Translations under genes and position numbers: made by a program
Assembly (NCBI GenBank): GCA_014860115.1
Contig: JACZKK010000056.1
Coordinates: 1-53,083, forward strand
DNA length: 53,083 nucleotides
From: Ignavibacteriaceae bacterium
GTDB lineage: Bacteria; Bacteroidota; Ignavibacteria; Ignavibacteriales; Ignavibacteriaceae
Reading direction: 5' to 3'
The notes under the pieces: model-generated
Databases searched by the model: none
Told to the model about the DNA's origin: nothing
What the model saw: the letters and a program-made list of their open reading frames with translations, nothing else
Part shown: positions 1-8,944 of the stretch, in pieces
Layout: every line of letters starts with the position of its first letter
Numbering within the stretch: position 1 is the stretch's first letter

Positions 1-707
<707 letters not shown>

Positions 708-1901
708 ATGGACAACACAATATTTAAAGAGAAAATTAACCAGGCAGTTGAAATTCTCAAAGAAAAAAACATCGATATGTGGTTAACATTTGTTCGAGAA
801 AGTTCAATGATGACTGATCCGGTGATGGATATGATTTCCGGAGTAAACTCAACCTGGCAGGCTGCATTGTGTATTAATAAAGATGGAGATACAACAGCAA
901 TTGTCGGTTCAATGGAAGAAGGAAATTTTAAAAAGCCAGGCTTGTATAAAAATATTATTCCTTATCTGAAATCAATCCGTGACCCATTCAGAGATTACAT
1001 CGCGAGAAAGAATCCGACCAAGATTGCAATTAACTTTTCCAAAACTTCTGTGCTTGGTGATGGATTGACTTACGGAATGTACCAAATCCTTTTAGATCAT
1101 CTTGAAGGAACTGAATATGCAAAACGACTTGTAAGTTCTGAAGAAATTATTTCAGCACTGCGAGGAAGAAAATCTGAAACCGAAGTTGCACTAATGAAAG
1201 AAGCAATAAAAGAAACTTTGAAGATATTTGATGAAGTTACAAATTATATGAAACCGGGAATGACTGAAATAGATGTTGCGAACTATGTGAGAAAGTTACA
1301 CACAGAAAGAGGATTTGAAGCTGCGTGGGAAGAAGATCACTGTCCTGCAGTATTTGCTGGTCCGAATCCGAATGGTCCGCACGAAGGTCCCAGCGATAAA
1401 GTTCTTACAAAAGGAACAATTATTAATATGGATTTTGGAATAAAGTACAAAGGCTACTGTTCCGATTTGCAGAGAACGTGGTACATTTTAAATGACGGAG
1501 AAACAAAAGCTCCTGAAACAGTTCAAAAAGGATTTAATGTTATCCGCGATTCAATACAGAAAGTTGCTGATGCTGTTAAACCCGGAGTTAAAGGTGTTGA
1601 TATGGATACAATTGCAAGATCGTACATAACACAAAACGGTTATCCAGAATATCCGCACGGACTTGGACACCAGGTTGGTAAAACTGTTCACGATGGAGTT
1701 GCAGGAATGTTCCCTGCGTGGGAAAGATACGGCAACGCACCATTTATGCCTTTGGAAGAAGGACAAATTTTTACAATTGAGCCGAGACTTCCGATTGAAG
1801 GTTATGGTGTTGCAACGATTGAAGAAGAAGTTTATATAACAAAAAACGGCTGTGAGTTTATTTCTCCTCCGCAGAAGGAATTGATTTTAGTAAAACCATA
1901 G
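708..1901 (+). CDS. M24 family metallopeptidase (Xaa-Pro aminopeptidase/prolidase type)
   Basis: Dinuclear-metal aminopeptidase of the pita-bread fold, probably cleaving Xaa-Pro peptides in the cytoplasm. The 397 residues comprise a creatinase-like N-terminal domain (about 10-145) and the catalytic domain (about 160-390). The five metal ligands are visible in order: D242 (NMDFG), D253 (CSDLQRTW), H317 (YPHGLGH), E358 (FTIEPR) and E372 (ATIEEEVY). No signal peptide is seen. An AGGAG ribosome site precedes the ATG. Exact specificity (Xaa-Pro dipeptidase or aminopeptidase) cannot be told from sequence. It is followed at once by two strong hairpins (1912-1946, 1971-1998). Confidence 0.92.
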   Translation: MDNTIFKEKINQAVEILKEKNIDMWLTFVRESSMMTDPVMDMISGVNSTWQAALCINKDGDTTAIVGSMEEGNFKKPGLYKNIIPYLKSIRDPFRDYIARKNPTKIAINFSKTSVLGDGLTYGMYQILLDHLEGTEYAKRLVSSEEIISALRGRKSETEVALMKEAIKETLKIFDEVTNYMKPGMTEIDVANYVRKLHTERGFEAAWEEDHCPAVFAGPNPNGPHEGPSDKVLTKGTIINMDFGIKYKGYCSDLQRTWYILNDGETKAPETVQKGFNVIRDSIQKVADAVKPGVKGVDMDTIARSYITQNGYPEYPHGLGHQVGKTVHDGVAGMFPAWERYGNAPFMPLEEGQIFTIEPRLPIEGYGVATIEEEVYITKNGCEFISPPQKELILVKP

Positions 1902-1911
1902 TTCATTGAAA

Positions 1912-1946
1912 CAAGTGAGACTCACCTTTGAGGTGAGTCTCACTTG
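1912..1946. repeat. Perfect 16-bp palindrome with 3-base loop
   Basis: Arm caagtgagactcacct (1912-1927), loop ttg, then its exact reverse complement (1931-1946). It begins 10 bases after the M24 peptidase stop codon. There is no T-run on either side, so it is not a classical terminator; it may stabilise the mRNA 3' end or be a mobile palindromic mini-element. Confidence 0.85.
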
Positions 1947-1970
1947 AGTTTAGTTAAGAGATAAAGTTAT

Positions 1971-1998
1971 GTAGAGACGCATCGCTATGCGTCTCTAC
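1971..1998. repeat. Perfect 12-bp palindrome with 4-base loop
   Basis: Arm gtagagacgcat (1971-1982), loop cgct, then its exact reverse complement (1987-1998). It lies 25 bases after the previous palindrome and 35 bases before the start codon of the lipoprotein gene. From memory, this hairpin type (GTAGAGACGC...GCGTCTCTAC) recurs as a dispersed element in bacterial genomes; copy number in this genome cannot be judged from one window. Confidence 0.8.
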
Positions 1999-2032
1999 TT
2001 TATCAGAATTGGTTTTTAAATTATTAAAAGAA

Positions 2033-3392
2033 ATGAAAACCATAATAATATTTCACTCGTTCGTTATCTTGCTCTGCTTTGTTAGCTGCGATACGAACGA
2101 ACCTCCTCCGCCGCCTAATGGAGAAGAGCCAACACTTGGATTAAAGCTTGACGATGTAAGTTGCACCGAAGCGTGGATAAAATTAACCACCACTAACCTC
2201 CAACTCCCAGCCAGTATAGAACTTAAACAATTTAACCCAACAGGCGATACAATTTATCATATCTCAATACTCAATACTCAATACTAAAGACTCATTACTC
2301 TATGTAGATTCTCTCTTCCCAAACCAAACATATTCCTTTACCGCCAATCATTCCGGCTTGTCCGGAATCTCCAGCAATGAGTTGAGCGTGACAACACTGG
2401 ACACAACCAGCCACAACTTTACATTTGAAACTTTTACTTTTGGAGATATAAGCAATAGTTACTTATTTGATGTAGCAATAATAAATGAAAATGATATCTG
2501 GGCAGTAGGAGAGATTCGAATTGCAGACACAAGTGCAACTGGATATACTAAATATAATGCAGTGCATTGGGATGGGAATGAATGGACATTACACAGAATA
2601 ATGTTTTATACAATTTGCGGACAGCAGCATAGAAGCGCATATCCAGCAATTTCTGTTGTTGCTTTTTCTGAAAATGATGTTTGGATCGCAATGTATGGTA
2701 ACCAAGTTGCAAGATTAAATGATACAACACAGATAGGGACTTACTGCATACCGATATCAGTTAGAAAAATGTGGGGAACCGATAGTCAAAATCTTTATGC
2801 TGTTGGGGTAAACGGACAAATTGCTCACCGCAACAACATTGGCTGGCATGTGATAGAAAGCAGAACGGATGTTGATTTTCTTGATGTATGGGGAACACCG
2901 GACGGAAATATTGTTTGGGTATCAGGCAGAGATCTTAATAAAACAGTTTTAATAAAAATTGAAGACCAAGATGCAAACATAGTATTTGAAGAACATTATC
3001 CTTGGCAAATTCAAAAAGGAAAGATATCAGGTGGCATATCCAGCATTTGGACAGACAATGAAAATTATCTTTATGCAACAACTCCTATTAATGTTTACCG
3101 GTGTTTGAGTAATACAAACGGAGAAGGAAAAGAAATATATCCATACGAAGATTATTTATATGGAGGAACAATAAGAATAAGAGGAACAGGTGTTAACAAT
3201 ATATTTACCTCGGGAAGCAATTCCAGCATTTTGCATTATAATGGCTATAGCTGGAAGAGATACGAACAGTTTTACGATGTGAATACATATCTATATAGTT
3301 CTGATACAAAGGGTAATTTATTTGTTGCTGTTGGTGATAAATTGGAAAATATACTCTACTATAAAGCAATCATTATAGTAGGGAAAAAATGA
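2033..3392 (+). pseudogene. Frameshifted beta-propeller surface lipoprotein (possibly phase-variable)
   Basis: The 5' part (ATG at 2033) encodes a lipoprotein signal MKTIIIFHSFVILLCFVSC and a proline-rich linker, then a fibronectin-III-like segment, and stops at 2285-2287. The rest continues in another frame to 3392. Reading upstream from the second part gives sensible protein (DSLLYVDSLFPNQTYSF, then TANHSGLSGISSNEL) right up to a 7-bp tandem repeat at 2263-2285. Dropping one 7-bp unit joins the two halves into one frame of 450 residues. The C-terminal part holds propeller-like repeats (NENDIWAVGE, SENDVWIAMYG, WGTDSQNLYAVG, GVNNIFTSG). Role unknown; probably an outer-surface protein. A slipped-strand switch, a fixed mutation or an assembly error would all look the same here. 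Confidence 0.75.
2263..2285 (+). repeat. 7-bp tandem repeat (ctcaata x3 plus ct) at the frameshift
   Basis: Three full copies of ctcaata (2263, 2270, 2277) plus two bases. The unit is not a multiple of three, so gain or loss of a unit changes the reading frame of the surrounding lipoprotein gene. Two or five copies would be in frame; the three present are out of frame. Confidence 0.9.
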
Positions 3393-3428
3393 ATTACTCA
3401 GGTCTTTAATAACTATAGGTAAGAGAAA

Positions 3429-4073
3429 CTAAAACTCACACACTTTGGCATAAGACTTATGCAGCATCTTTGTATATTTCTCAAAGGAAATTTCAATTGC
3501 ACCGAACATTTTTAAATGTTCGGTCATATACTGCACATCGAGAAGAATAAAATCTTTTTCCTTCAAATGTTTCAGCAAAGCAACAAGCGCCGCTTTGGAT
3601 GCCTGCGATACTTTCGAGAACATACTCTCACCAAAGAACGCACCACGAAATGTAACTCCATAAAGTCCACCGACAAGCTTTCCGTCTTTCCAGGCTTCTG
3701 CAGTGTGAATGTGTCCGCGTTTTTTTAATCTTCTGTAAGCTTCTTTCAGTTCTTCAGAAATCCAGGTTGATTCTCTGTCGGCACAACCTTCCAGTACACT
3801 TTCAAAATTATTATCAAATCTTATTTCAAAATTTTCGGCATCAATTACTTTTTTTGTTGAGCGTGGAATGTTATAATTATCGAGAGGAATGATTGTTCTG
3901 ATTTCAGGCAAATACCAGTTTATATTTCCGGTCTCAGCATCAGCCATTGGGAAAGCTCCACTGGCATAAAGCCTGAGCATATTTTCTGGCTTCAGCAGCT
4001 CTTTCGGGTCAAAGTTTTTTTTGCTGTTCACAGTTATTTTTTCAATTATAAGATTATTAACATAAGTATTCAA
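3429..4073 (-). CDS. aat: Leucyl/phenylalanyl-tRNA--protein transferase
   Basis: Adds Leu or Phe to N-terminal Lys/Arg residues, marking proteins for ClpAP-type degradation (N-degron pathway); cytoplasmic. Family hallmarks are visible: LRLYASGAFPMAD, INWYLPEIRTIIPL, an R-S-T-K turn, HIHTAEAWKDGKLVGGLYGV, GAFFGESMFS and LLDVQYMTEHLKMFGA. At 214 residues it matches the family. The reading frame opens with a TTG at 4073; a GTG at 4031 is an equally possible start, since no ATG precedes the conserved core. It converges with the lipoprotein gene on its left. Confidence 0.93.
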   Translation of the reverse strand: MNTYVNNLIIEKITVNSKKNFDPKELLKPENMLRLYASGAFPMADAETGNINWYLPEIRTIIPLDNYNIPRSTKKVIDAENFEIRFDNNFESVLEGCADRESTWISEELKEAYRRLKKRGHIHTAEAWKDGKLVGGLYGVTFRGAFFGESMFSKVSQASKAALVALLKHLKEKDFILLDVQYMTEHLKMFGAIEISFEKYTKMLHKSYAKVCEF

Positions 4074-4154
4074 ACACTTTCGCTCAAATAATTTTGGGCT
4101 GTTTCGCCTTTGTTGTCTACTAGATCATTAACAGGAAAAAGTTACAAGGATACT

Positions 4155-4216
4155 GTCATTCTGAATTTATTTCTGAATCTTAATCGTTTTAGACCCTGAA
4201 ACAAGTTCAGGGTGAC
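4155..4216. repeat. Dispersed inverted repeat with two 26-bp arms
   Basis: Left arm 4155-4180 begins gtcattctgaa and ends ctgaatct; right arm 4191-4216 begins agaccctgaa and ends cagggtgac. The arms are imperfect reverse complements separated by 10 bases. The same 26-bp arm occurs at 32074-32099 (single) and as the frame of 32229-32359. It fills most of the aat-arcC intergenic region. Confidence 0.8.
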
Positions 4217-4295
4217 AATAAAATATTTTATTTACCGATAGACGCTGCTTAAATTTACGCCTCATTTTTGAATTCTGTTTTTCAATATATCCGGT

Positions 4296-5255
4296 ATGAA
4301 TAAAAAAATTGCAGTAGTTGCTCTTGGCGGTAATGCTCTTTTAAGAGGTAATGAAGTTGGAACGATCCAGCAGCAGGAAAAGAATACTTATGATACTTTC
4401 ATTCATCTGCTGAAACTGCTTAAAGATGGTTATGAACTTGTGATAACTCACGGAAACGGTCCGCAGGTTGGAAATATAATGTTAAGGAATGAAGCCGGTT
4501 ATAAAGAGTATAAAATCCCTCAGATGCCGTTGGATATTTGTGTCGCCGATTCGCAGGGTGGAATTGGTTATATGATTGAACGTCAAGTTAAGAATATCCT
4601 TCGTGAAAGCAAGATCAGGAAAAATGTTGTTACAATTGTGACTCAGGTATTAGTTGACAAAAATGATCCTGCTTTTATTGAGCCAACCAAGCCTGTAGGC
4701 AGATTTTATTTGAAAGAAGAAGCAGAACTTCTTGCCAGAGCAGGCGGATTAATTTTTAAAGAAGATCCCAGAAAAAGAGGATGGAGGAGAGTTGTCCCTT
4801 CGCCTGAACCGATGGATATCTTAAATAAAAAAGTAATTCGTGATTTAGTTAAACGCGGAAATATTGTAATTGCTGCAGGTGGTGGGGGAGTTCCTGTTTA
4901 CATGGATGAGAAGAAAAATCTTGTTGGTGTTGAAGCTGTAATTGATAAAGATCTTGCCTCATCTTTACTTGCTACAGAAATTGAAGCTAATGCATTTTTC
5001 ATTCTGACAGATGTACCAAACGTTTATCTGAATTTTCATAAACCGGATCAACAAAAACTGGAAAAGATTACTGTGCAGGAAGCTGAGAAATATTTGGAAG
5101 CAGGAGAGTTTGCGGACGGAAGTATGGGTCCCAAAATTTTATCTGCAATTCAATTTGTTAAAAACGGAGGGAAGGAAACCATCATCACCGAATCAACTCA
5201 ACTAAGCAATCCTTATTGTGGAACCCGAATTGTAGCAGATAGTTTTCAAACGTAA
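4296..5255 (+). CDS. arcC: Carbamate kinase
   Basis: Transfers phosphate between carbamoyl phosphate and ADP, giving ATP, carbamate and then NH3 plus CO2; usually the last step of arginine-deiminase or related catabolism. The 319 residues carry the amino-acid-kinase-fold signatures GGNALL (11-16), THGNGPQVGN (51-60), CVADSQGGIGYMIE (82-95), PTKPVGRFY, and IAAGGGGVPVY (191-201) with the following ATP-binding region and ILTDVPNVY. No arcA/arcB neighbours are in the window, so the source of carbamoyl phosphate is open. The stop is one base from the stop of the convergent CBS gene. Confidence 0.95.
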   Translation: MNKKIAVVALGGNALLRGNEVGTIQQQEKNTYDTFIHLLKLLKDGYELVITHGNGPQVGNIMLRNEAGYKEYKIPQMPLDICVADSQGGIGYMIERQVKNILRESKIRKNVVTIVTQVLVDKNDPAFIEPTKPVGRFYLKEEAELLARAGGLIFKEDPRKRGWRRVVPSPEPMDILNKKVIRDLVKRGNIVIAAGGGGVPVYMDEKKNLVGVEAVIDKDLASSLLATEIEANAFFILTDVPNVYLNFHKPDQQKLEKITVQEAEKYLEAGEFADGSMGPKILSAIQFVKNGGKETIITESTQLSNPYCGTRIVADSFQT

Positions 5256-5256
5256 A

Positions 5257-5682
5257 TCACTTTGAGTAAATGTAGTTATTTAAAACCTCAACTGTCAATT
5301 TACAGGCGGACAAATCAAGTTCAAGCAAATCCCTCATTGCAATGACTCCCACAAGCTTTTCGTTTTCAATAATTAATATATGCCTTGTATTCGCTTCTTT
5401 CATTTTTGCTAGCACTGATTCGTTAGCTTCGCTTACATCAGCTATAACTAAATTCGTACTCATTACATCTTCGACTTTTGTTTTTTCTAGGTTTTTATTT
5501 TTTGCAATTACACGTTTTACCAAATCTCTTTCCGAAAAAACTCCGACCAGTTTTCCCGAATCCATTATAGGAACAAGACCAACTCCCTTCTCTGCCATAT
5601 AAAAAACAACATCCTTAATGGTTGCTTCTTTAGTCACCGTGTAGAGCTCTCGTTGAGCCAGTAATTCTTTAATGTTTTCCAT
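5257..5682 (-). CDS. CBS-domain pair protein
   Basis: A stand-alone Bateman module of 141 residues made of two CBS domains (about 8-66 and 73-130). Motifs include GLVPIMDSGKLVGVFSERDLV and HILIIENEKLVGVIAMRDLL, the pattern in which the aspartate of the S/T-x-x-D-hydrophobic motif (ERDLV, MRDLL) contacts the ribose of adenosine ligands. Such proteins sense AMP, ATP or related nucleotides and usually act on a partner, unknown here. The ATG has an AAAGGA ribosome site upstream. Confidence 0.9.
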   Translation of the reverse strand: MENIKELLAQRELYTVTKEATIKDVVFYMAEKGVGLVPIMDSGKLVGVFSERDLVKRVIAKNKNLEKTKVEDVMSTNLVIADVSEANESVLAKMKEANTRHILIIENEKLVGVIAMRDLLELDLSACKLTVEVLNNYIYSK

Positions 5683-5836
5683 GATTGTTCCTTTAATTTT
5701 AGGCTAATATATAAATTATCTTATCAGATGCAAAGTGTGAAAATTTGTTTGACTTTTATATACACTATTTCATATTTTAAACTGTTGTTAAATATTAACA
5801 ACAAAATATTATTCAGCAAATATATAGGAGGCTGCT

Positions 5837-6673
5837 ATGCAGAAAATTTTTCTAATAATTCTCACATTTATCTTCGTTTCATCTATTTCTTTAGCGGAGC
5901 TAAAATTAAAATTACCAGCTGAAATTAATGGTGAAACTAACATTTCAATAATCAATAAAAATATCGAACAAAATCTTAAGCTCAGCATTCCCGCAGAGGT
6001 TGTTCCTCCTGCGGATATGAGAGACTTTGTTAAGGGAATGATCATGCTCGGAATACTTGCCGATGTTTCCATTCCAATGGGAAGCGATGATGGATTTAAA
6101 CATGTTGCCGGAACCGGTTTTTCAGGTCACGTAGTTGGTTCATATCTTGTCTCAACTTCATTCCTCATTTCATTGCGAGCTGGTTATATAACTTTTGGTA
6201 CTCAAACCGAGGAAGGAAGTGAAGCCGGTTACACATATAAGTATGAGGATACTTACTCGCAAATTCCAATTTTACTTGGTGCTTATTATCTGTTTTCAAC
6301 CAATGGAGCTTTTAAACCATATATAGGTGCCGCACTTGGTGTATTTTTCCAAACATACGCTGTTAACTGGACTGAAGAATATGAATTTGGAGGAGAACCA
6401 TTTGTTATAGATGAGAGCTTCACAAATACAGGATTTGGTGTTGTTCCTGCAGTTGGTTTCTATTGGCTACTTGGCTCGGTGGTATTACAGGCTTCTGTTG
6501 AGTATGCAATTTTGTTTAGCGAAGGACCAACCGTCGAATACACTTATGATCCCGGTGAATTTAGTAAAATAAGCGGTGTAAATGGAATTGCTCAAGAAGA
6601 ATATGAAGAAGAATCTGAGAAACCAAGCTATATCTCGATAAACTTTGGAGTAAACTTCCCATTAGGACAATAA
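5837..6673 (+). CDS. Outer-membrane beta-barrel protein
   Basis: Sequence of 278 residues with an N-terminal signal peptide (hydrophobic residues 3-18, ending near SLAE), then a short helical or linker region and, from about residue 75, alternating aromatic/small-residue strands separated by glycines (FLISLRAGYITFGTQ, YSQIPILLGAYYLF, FKPYIGAALGVFFQTYAV, GFGVVPAVGFYWLLG). This is the pattern of an 8-10 stranded outer-membrane barrel such as OmpW/OprF-like porins. Function is unknown. A strong AGGAGG ribosome site sits six bases before the ATG. A hairpin terminator follows at 6697-6724. Confidence 0.8.
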   Translation: MQKIFLIILTFIFVSSISLAELKLKLPAEINGETNISIINKNIEQNLKLSIPAEVVPPADMRDFVKGMIMLGILADVSIPMGSDDGFKHVAGTGFSGHVVGSYLVSTSFLISLRAGYITFGTQTEEGSEAGYTYKYEDTYSQIPILLGAYYLFSTNGAFKPYIGAALGVFFQTYAVNWTEEYEFGGEPFVIDESFTNTGFGVVPAVGFYWLLGSVVLQASVEYAILFSEGPTVEYTYDPGEFSKISGVNGIAQEEYEEESEKPSYISINFGVNFPLGQ

Positions 6674-6696
6674 TAAAATTATTTATTAAACTCTTG

Positions 6697-6724
6697 AGGC
6701 TGTCTTAAAATGGCAGCCTTTTTT
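6697..6724 (+). terminator. Rho-independent terminator after the barrel gene
   Basis: Stem aggctgtc / ggcagcct with one G-T wobble, loop ttaaaat, then a run of six T. It lies 24 bases after the stop codon at 6673 and just before the 3' end of the convergent ATPase gene. Confidence 0.8.
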
Positions 6725-6730
6725 ATTTTC

Positions 6731-7459
6731 CTATTCCGTTCTTTGTATAAACTCTTTTATGATTTTATCGTTTGATGAGATAAGTTCTGCGGGTGTTCCC
6801 ATAAAATGAATTTTACCTTGGTGCATCATTGCTACCTGGTTAGCAACATTTTTAACACTGTACATATCGTGAGTAACTACAATCGAAGTAACATTTAATT
6901 TATCTGTAAGATCTTTTATTAAACCATCTATTGAGTCTGACATAATCGGATCAAGACCTGTTGTAGGCTCATCATAGATAATATAATCGGGGTCAGTAAT
7001 TAAGGCTCTTGCAAGACCAACTCTTTTTTTCATTCCGCCCGAAAGTTCTGCCGGTTTAAGTTTTTGAACTCCACTCATACCAACTAATTCTAATTTCTCA
7101 GAAACTCGTTTATCTAATTCTACTCTTGCGAAATTATTCCCTGATTCAACTAACGGAAGTGCTATATTTTCCTCAACCGTCATTGAATCAAACAATGCAG
7201 ATCCCTGAAATAAAAACCCAAACTTTCTCCTGAGTGTATAAAGTTCCAGCATTGTCATCTCATCAACTTTTTGTCCCTCAACTTTTACATAACCTTCATC
7301 CGAATAAAGTAAACCAACAATATGTTTTATCAGAACACTTTTACCGCATCCGCTTCTGCCGATAATCACAATTGTTTCGCCTGTATCTATCTCAAGGTTA
7401 ACCCCCCGAAGTACTTTGTTCTCACCAAAAAATTTATGAAGGTTTTTTATTTCTATCAT
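6731..7459 (-). CDS. ABC transporter ATPase, MlaF/Mkl-like
   Basis: ATP-binding subunit of the type that drives lipid transport between membranes (MlaFEDB) or Mce systems. The 242 residues show Walker A GRSGCGKS (34-41), Q-loop Q85, signature LSGGM (139-143), Walker B IIYDEP (160-165) with E164, D-loop GLDP and switch H197. The run KKRVGLARALITDPDYIIYDEPTTGLDP and the context IGRSGCGKSVLIKHIVGLL match the MlaF/TtgA/Mkl branch. The permease (MlaE) and the MCE protein (MlaD) are not adjacent on its 3' side, nor does a same-strand gene directly precede it, so it is either separated from its partners or serves another permease. Confidence 0.88.
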   Translation of the reverse strand: MIEIKNLHKFFGENKVLRGVNLEIDTGETIVIIGRSGCGKSVLIKHIVGLLYSDEGYVKVEGQKVDEMTMLELYTLRRKFGFLFQGSALFDSMTVEENIALPLVESGNNFARVELDKRVSEKLELVGMSGVQKLKPAELSGGMKKRVGLARALITDPDYIIYDEPTTGLDPIMSDSIDGLIKDLTDKLNVTSIVVTHDMYSVKNVANQVAMMHQGKIHFMGTPAELISSNDKIIKEFIQRTE

Positions 7460-7520
7460 TTTATTCTTTAATTATTACTGTTTAAAATAGATAAAAGCGC
7501 GGAGGATTATAAATGGGAAT

Positions 7521-7559
7521 TTAAAATAAAAAACCGGACTGGAATTTAATCCGGTCCGG
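7521..7559 (-). terminator. Rho-independent terminator of the DUF4397 gene
   Basis: Read on the minus strand: a 10-bp stem with one wobble (ccggaccgga / tccagtccgg), a six-base loop, then TTTTTTATTTT. It starts 27 bases after the stop codon of the DUF4397 lipoprotein. Confidence 0.8.
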
Positions 7560-7585
7560 GAAATTTCTAATAAAACTTATTCAGT

Positions 7586-8272
7586 TTAGTTATTTACAAT
7601 TATTGCTGCGCCAAGCTGCTGATCACCAACCCCGGCAACAAATCCTCTGGCGTAAGCAGTGTAGATTTCACCAGAAGTAAGAGTAATATTTCCTAAATCT
7701 AAAACAATAGTAGATGTTCCGGCAAGTCTAACTTGTAAATTATATGTGCCGGCATCTAAAGGAGTAAAGGCTGTAAATCCTTTAAAAGATACATTACCAA
7801 AAACTACTGTTCCATCAGCGAGCGTAATGTCAACTGGTGGTGCATCAGGTGATAAGTGAATAAATCTTACGTGAGCTTTGCCTGAAGCAGGTGCTGCTAA
7901 ATTATCTTCCAATACCAAAGGCTCAATGTTTGCAACTGAATTAACGGCAAATATTGAATAAGACTTATCCTTTGTAAAATTTATATTTCCTTCAATTACT
8001 GTAGTTGATGTACCGGTAACATTAACTTTTATATTCCTTGTACCACTTGGTAAAGTCAGGTAAGGAGTATTCTGCAGGTAAGTTAAATTTGTGCCTGCAA
8101 CAGTATTATCTACAAGAATATCAACTCCTGGTGCATCTGGTGAACCATGAATTACCATTGTTGATGAATTGGACGGAACTGGTTGCACTGGATCTTCTTC
8201 ATCATCGCAACCGATGAATGTAAATGCAGTTATTGACACTGCTAGAGCTAAAACAAGATTTTTGAATTTCAT
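7586..8272 (-). CDS. DUF4397 domain lipoprotein
   Basis: Secreted lipoprotein of 228 residues: signal MKFKNLVLALAVSITAFTFIG with the lipobox cysteine at residue 22, an acidic linker, then two tandem beta-sandwich repeats of the DUF4397 type. The hallmark HGSPDAPGVDILVDN (first) recurs as HLSPDAPPVDITLADG (second), each followed by a strand of type GTRNIKVNVTGTST or GTYNLQVRLAGTST. DUF4397 proteins are often anti-sigma-like or surface-attached proteins of unknown role. It is a single-gene unit with its own terminator. Confidence 0.88.
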   Translation of the reverse strand: MKFKNLVLALAVSITAFTFIGCDDEEDPVQPVPSNSSTMVIHGSPDAPGVDILVDNTVAGTNLTYLQNTPYLTLPSGTRNIKVNVTGTSTTVIEGNINFTKDKSYSIFAVNSVANIEPLVLEDNLAAPASGKAHVRFIHLSPDAPPVDITLADGTVVFGNVSFKGFTAFTPLDAGTYNLQVRLAGTSTIVLDLGNITLTSGEIYTAYARGFVAGVGDQQLGAAIIVNN

Positions 8273-8461
8273 TTTGTTTCCTTTTTAATAGATGAAATAT
8301 TTAATGCTTAGTTAACGAACTTTATAACAGATTGTCCTTTCCATAGGTTCCATTTCAGAAAAAATTTTTATAAATGTATTAAAAAGACTGATTTGCCTAT
8401 TGGACCATAGAAGTTAAAAATTGCGATTTATATCGCGAAGTGCTGAATTTTATTGAGAGAT

Positions 8462-8923
8462 TTAGACGAAAATTTGTTTCAGATGGTGATCCATATGGTC
8501 AACGTAGTCTTTCATAAGAAAGAATAATGTGTCTGCATTTTCAAATGCATCTTCGGATTTCAATTTTAATTCAAGATTTTCTTCAGGAGTGTTCTGCATT
8601 ATGAAAACGATGTGCTCGTTGTAAACCTTCCACAATTCTACAAGCTGCTGACTATCTTTTTCGTTGTAGTTTTGAATTCTCACCCAATCATTTTGTGCAT
8701 AACCTTCAACAAACATTGGTGAAGGTAGCAACTGAATTTTAACAAACCGGTGATGATTGTTTGCAGCCGAATCAATCAAATGTCCGAGCAATTCTTTTTT
8801 AGACCATTTATTCGGTGCAGGTTTTCTTCTCAATTCTCCTTCTGGATATTTCAGAAACTCAGATGGAGCCAGGTTGATGTGCTGCTGTAAACGGTCAATA
8901 ACTTTTTTGAGTTCTTCTTTCAT
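8462..8923 (-). CDS. DinB-like four-helix protein
   Basis: A 153-residue helical protein of the DinB/DUF1572-like family. It has the expected features: amphipathic first helix, the APNKWSKKELLGHLIDSA signature, and histidines that could form the metal site (H47 region in GHLIDSAANNHHRF and the C-terminal DHMDHHLKQ). Family members are metal-dependent thiol transferases or of unknown function; the substrate here is not predictable. The gene is the last of a possible minus-strand run with the LTD-protein gene; 21 bases separate its start from the stop of that gene. Confidence 0.85.
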   Translation of the reverse strand: MKEELKKVIDRLQQHINLAPSEFLKYPEGELRRKPAPNKWSKKELLGHLIDSAANNHHRFVKIQLLPSPMFVEGYAQNDWVRIQNYNEKDSQQLVELWKVYNEHIVFIMQNTPEENLELKLKSEDAFENADTLFFLMKDYVDHMDHHLKQIFV

Positions 8924-8944
8924 AAAATTCCTTTCCCGTTAAAA

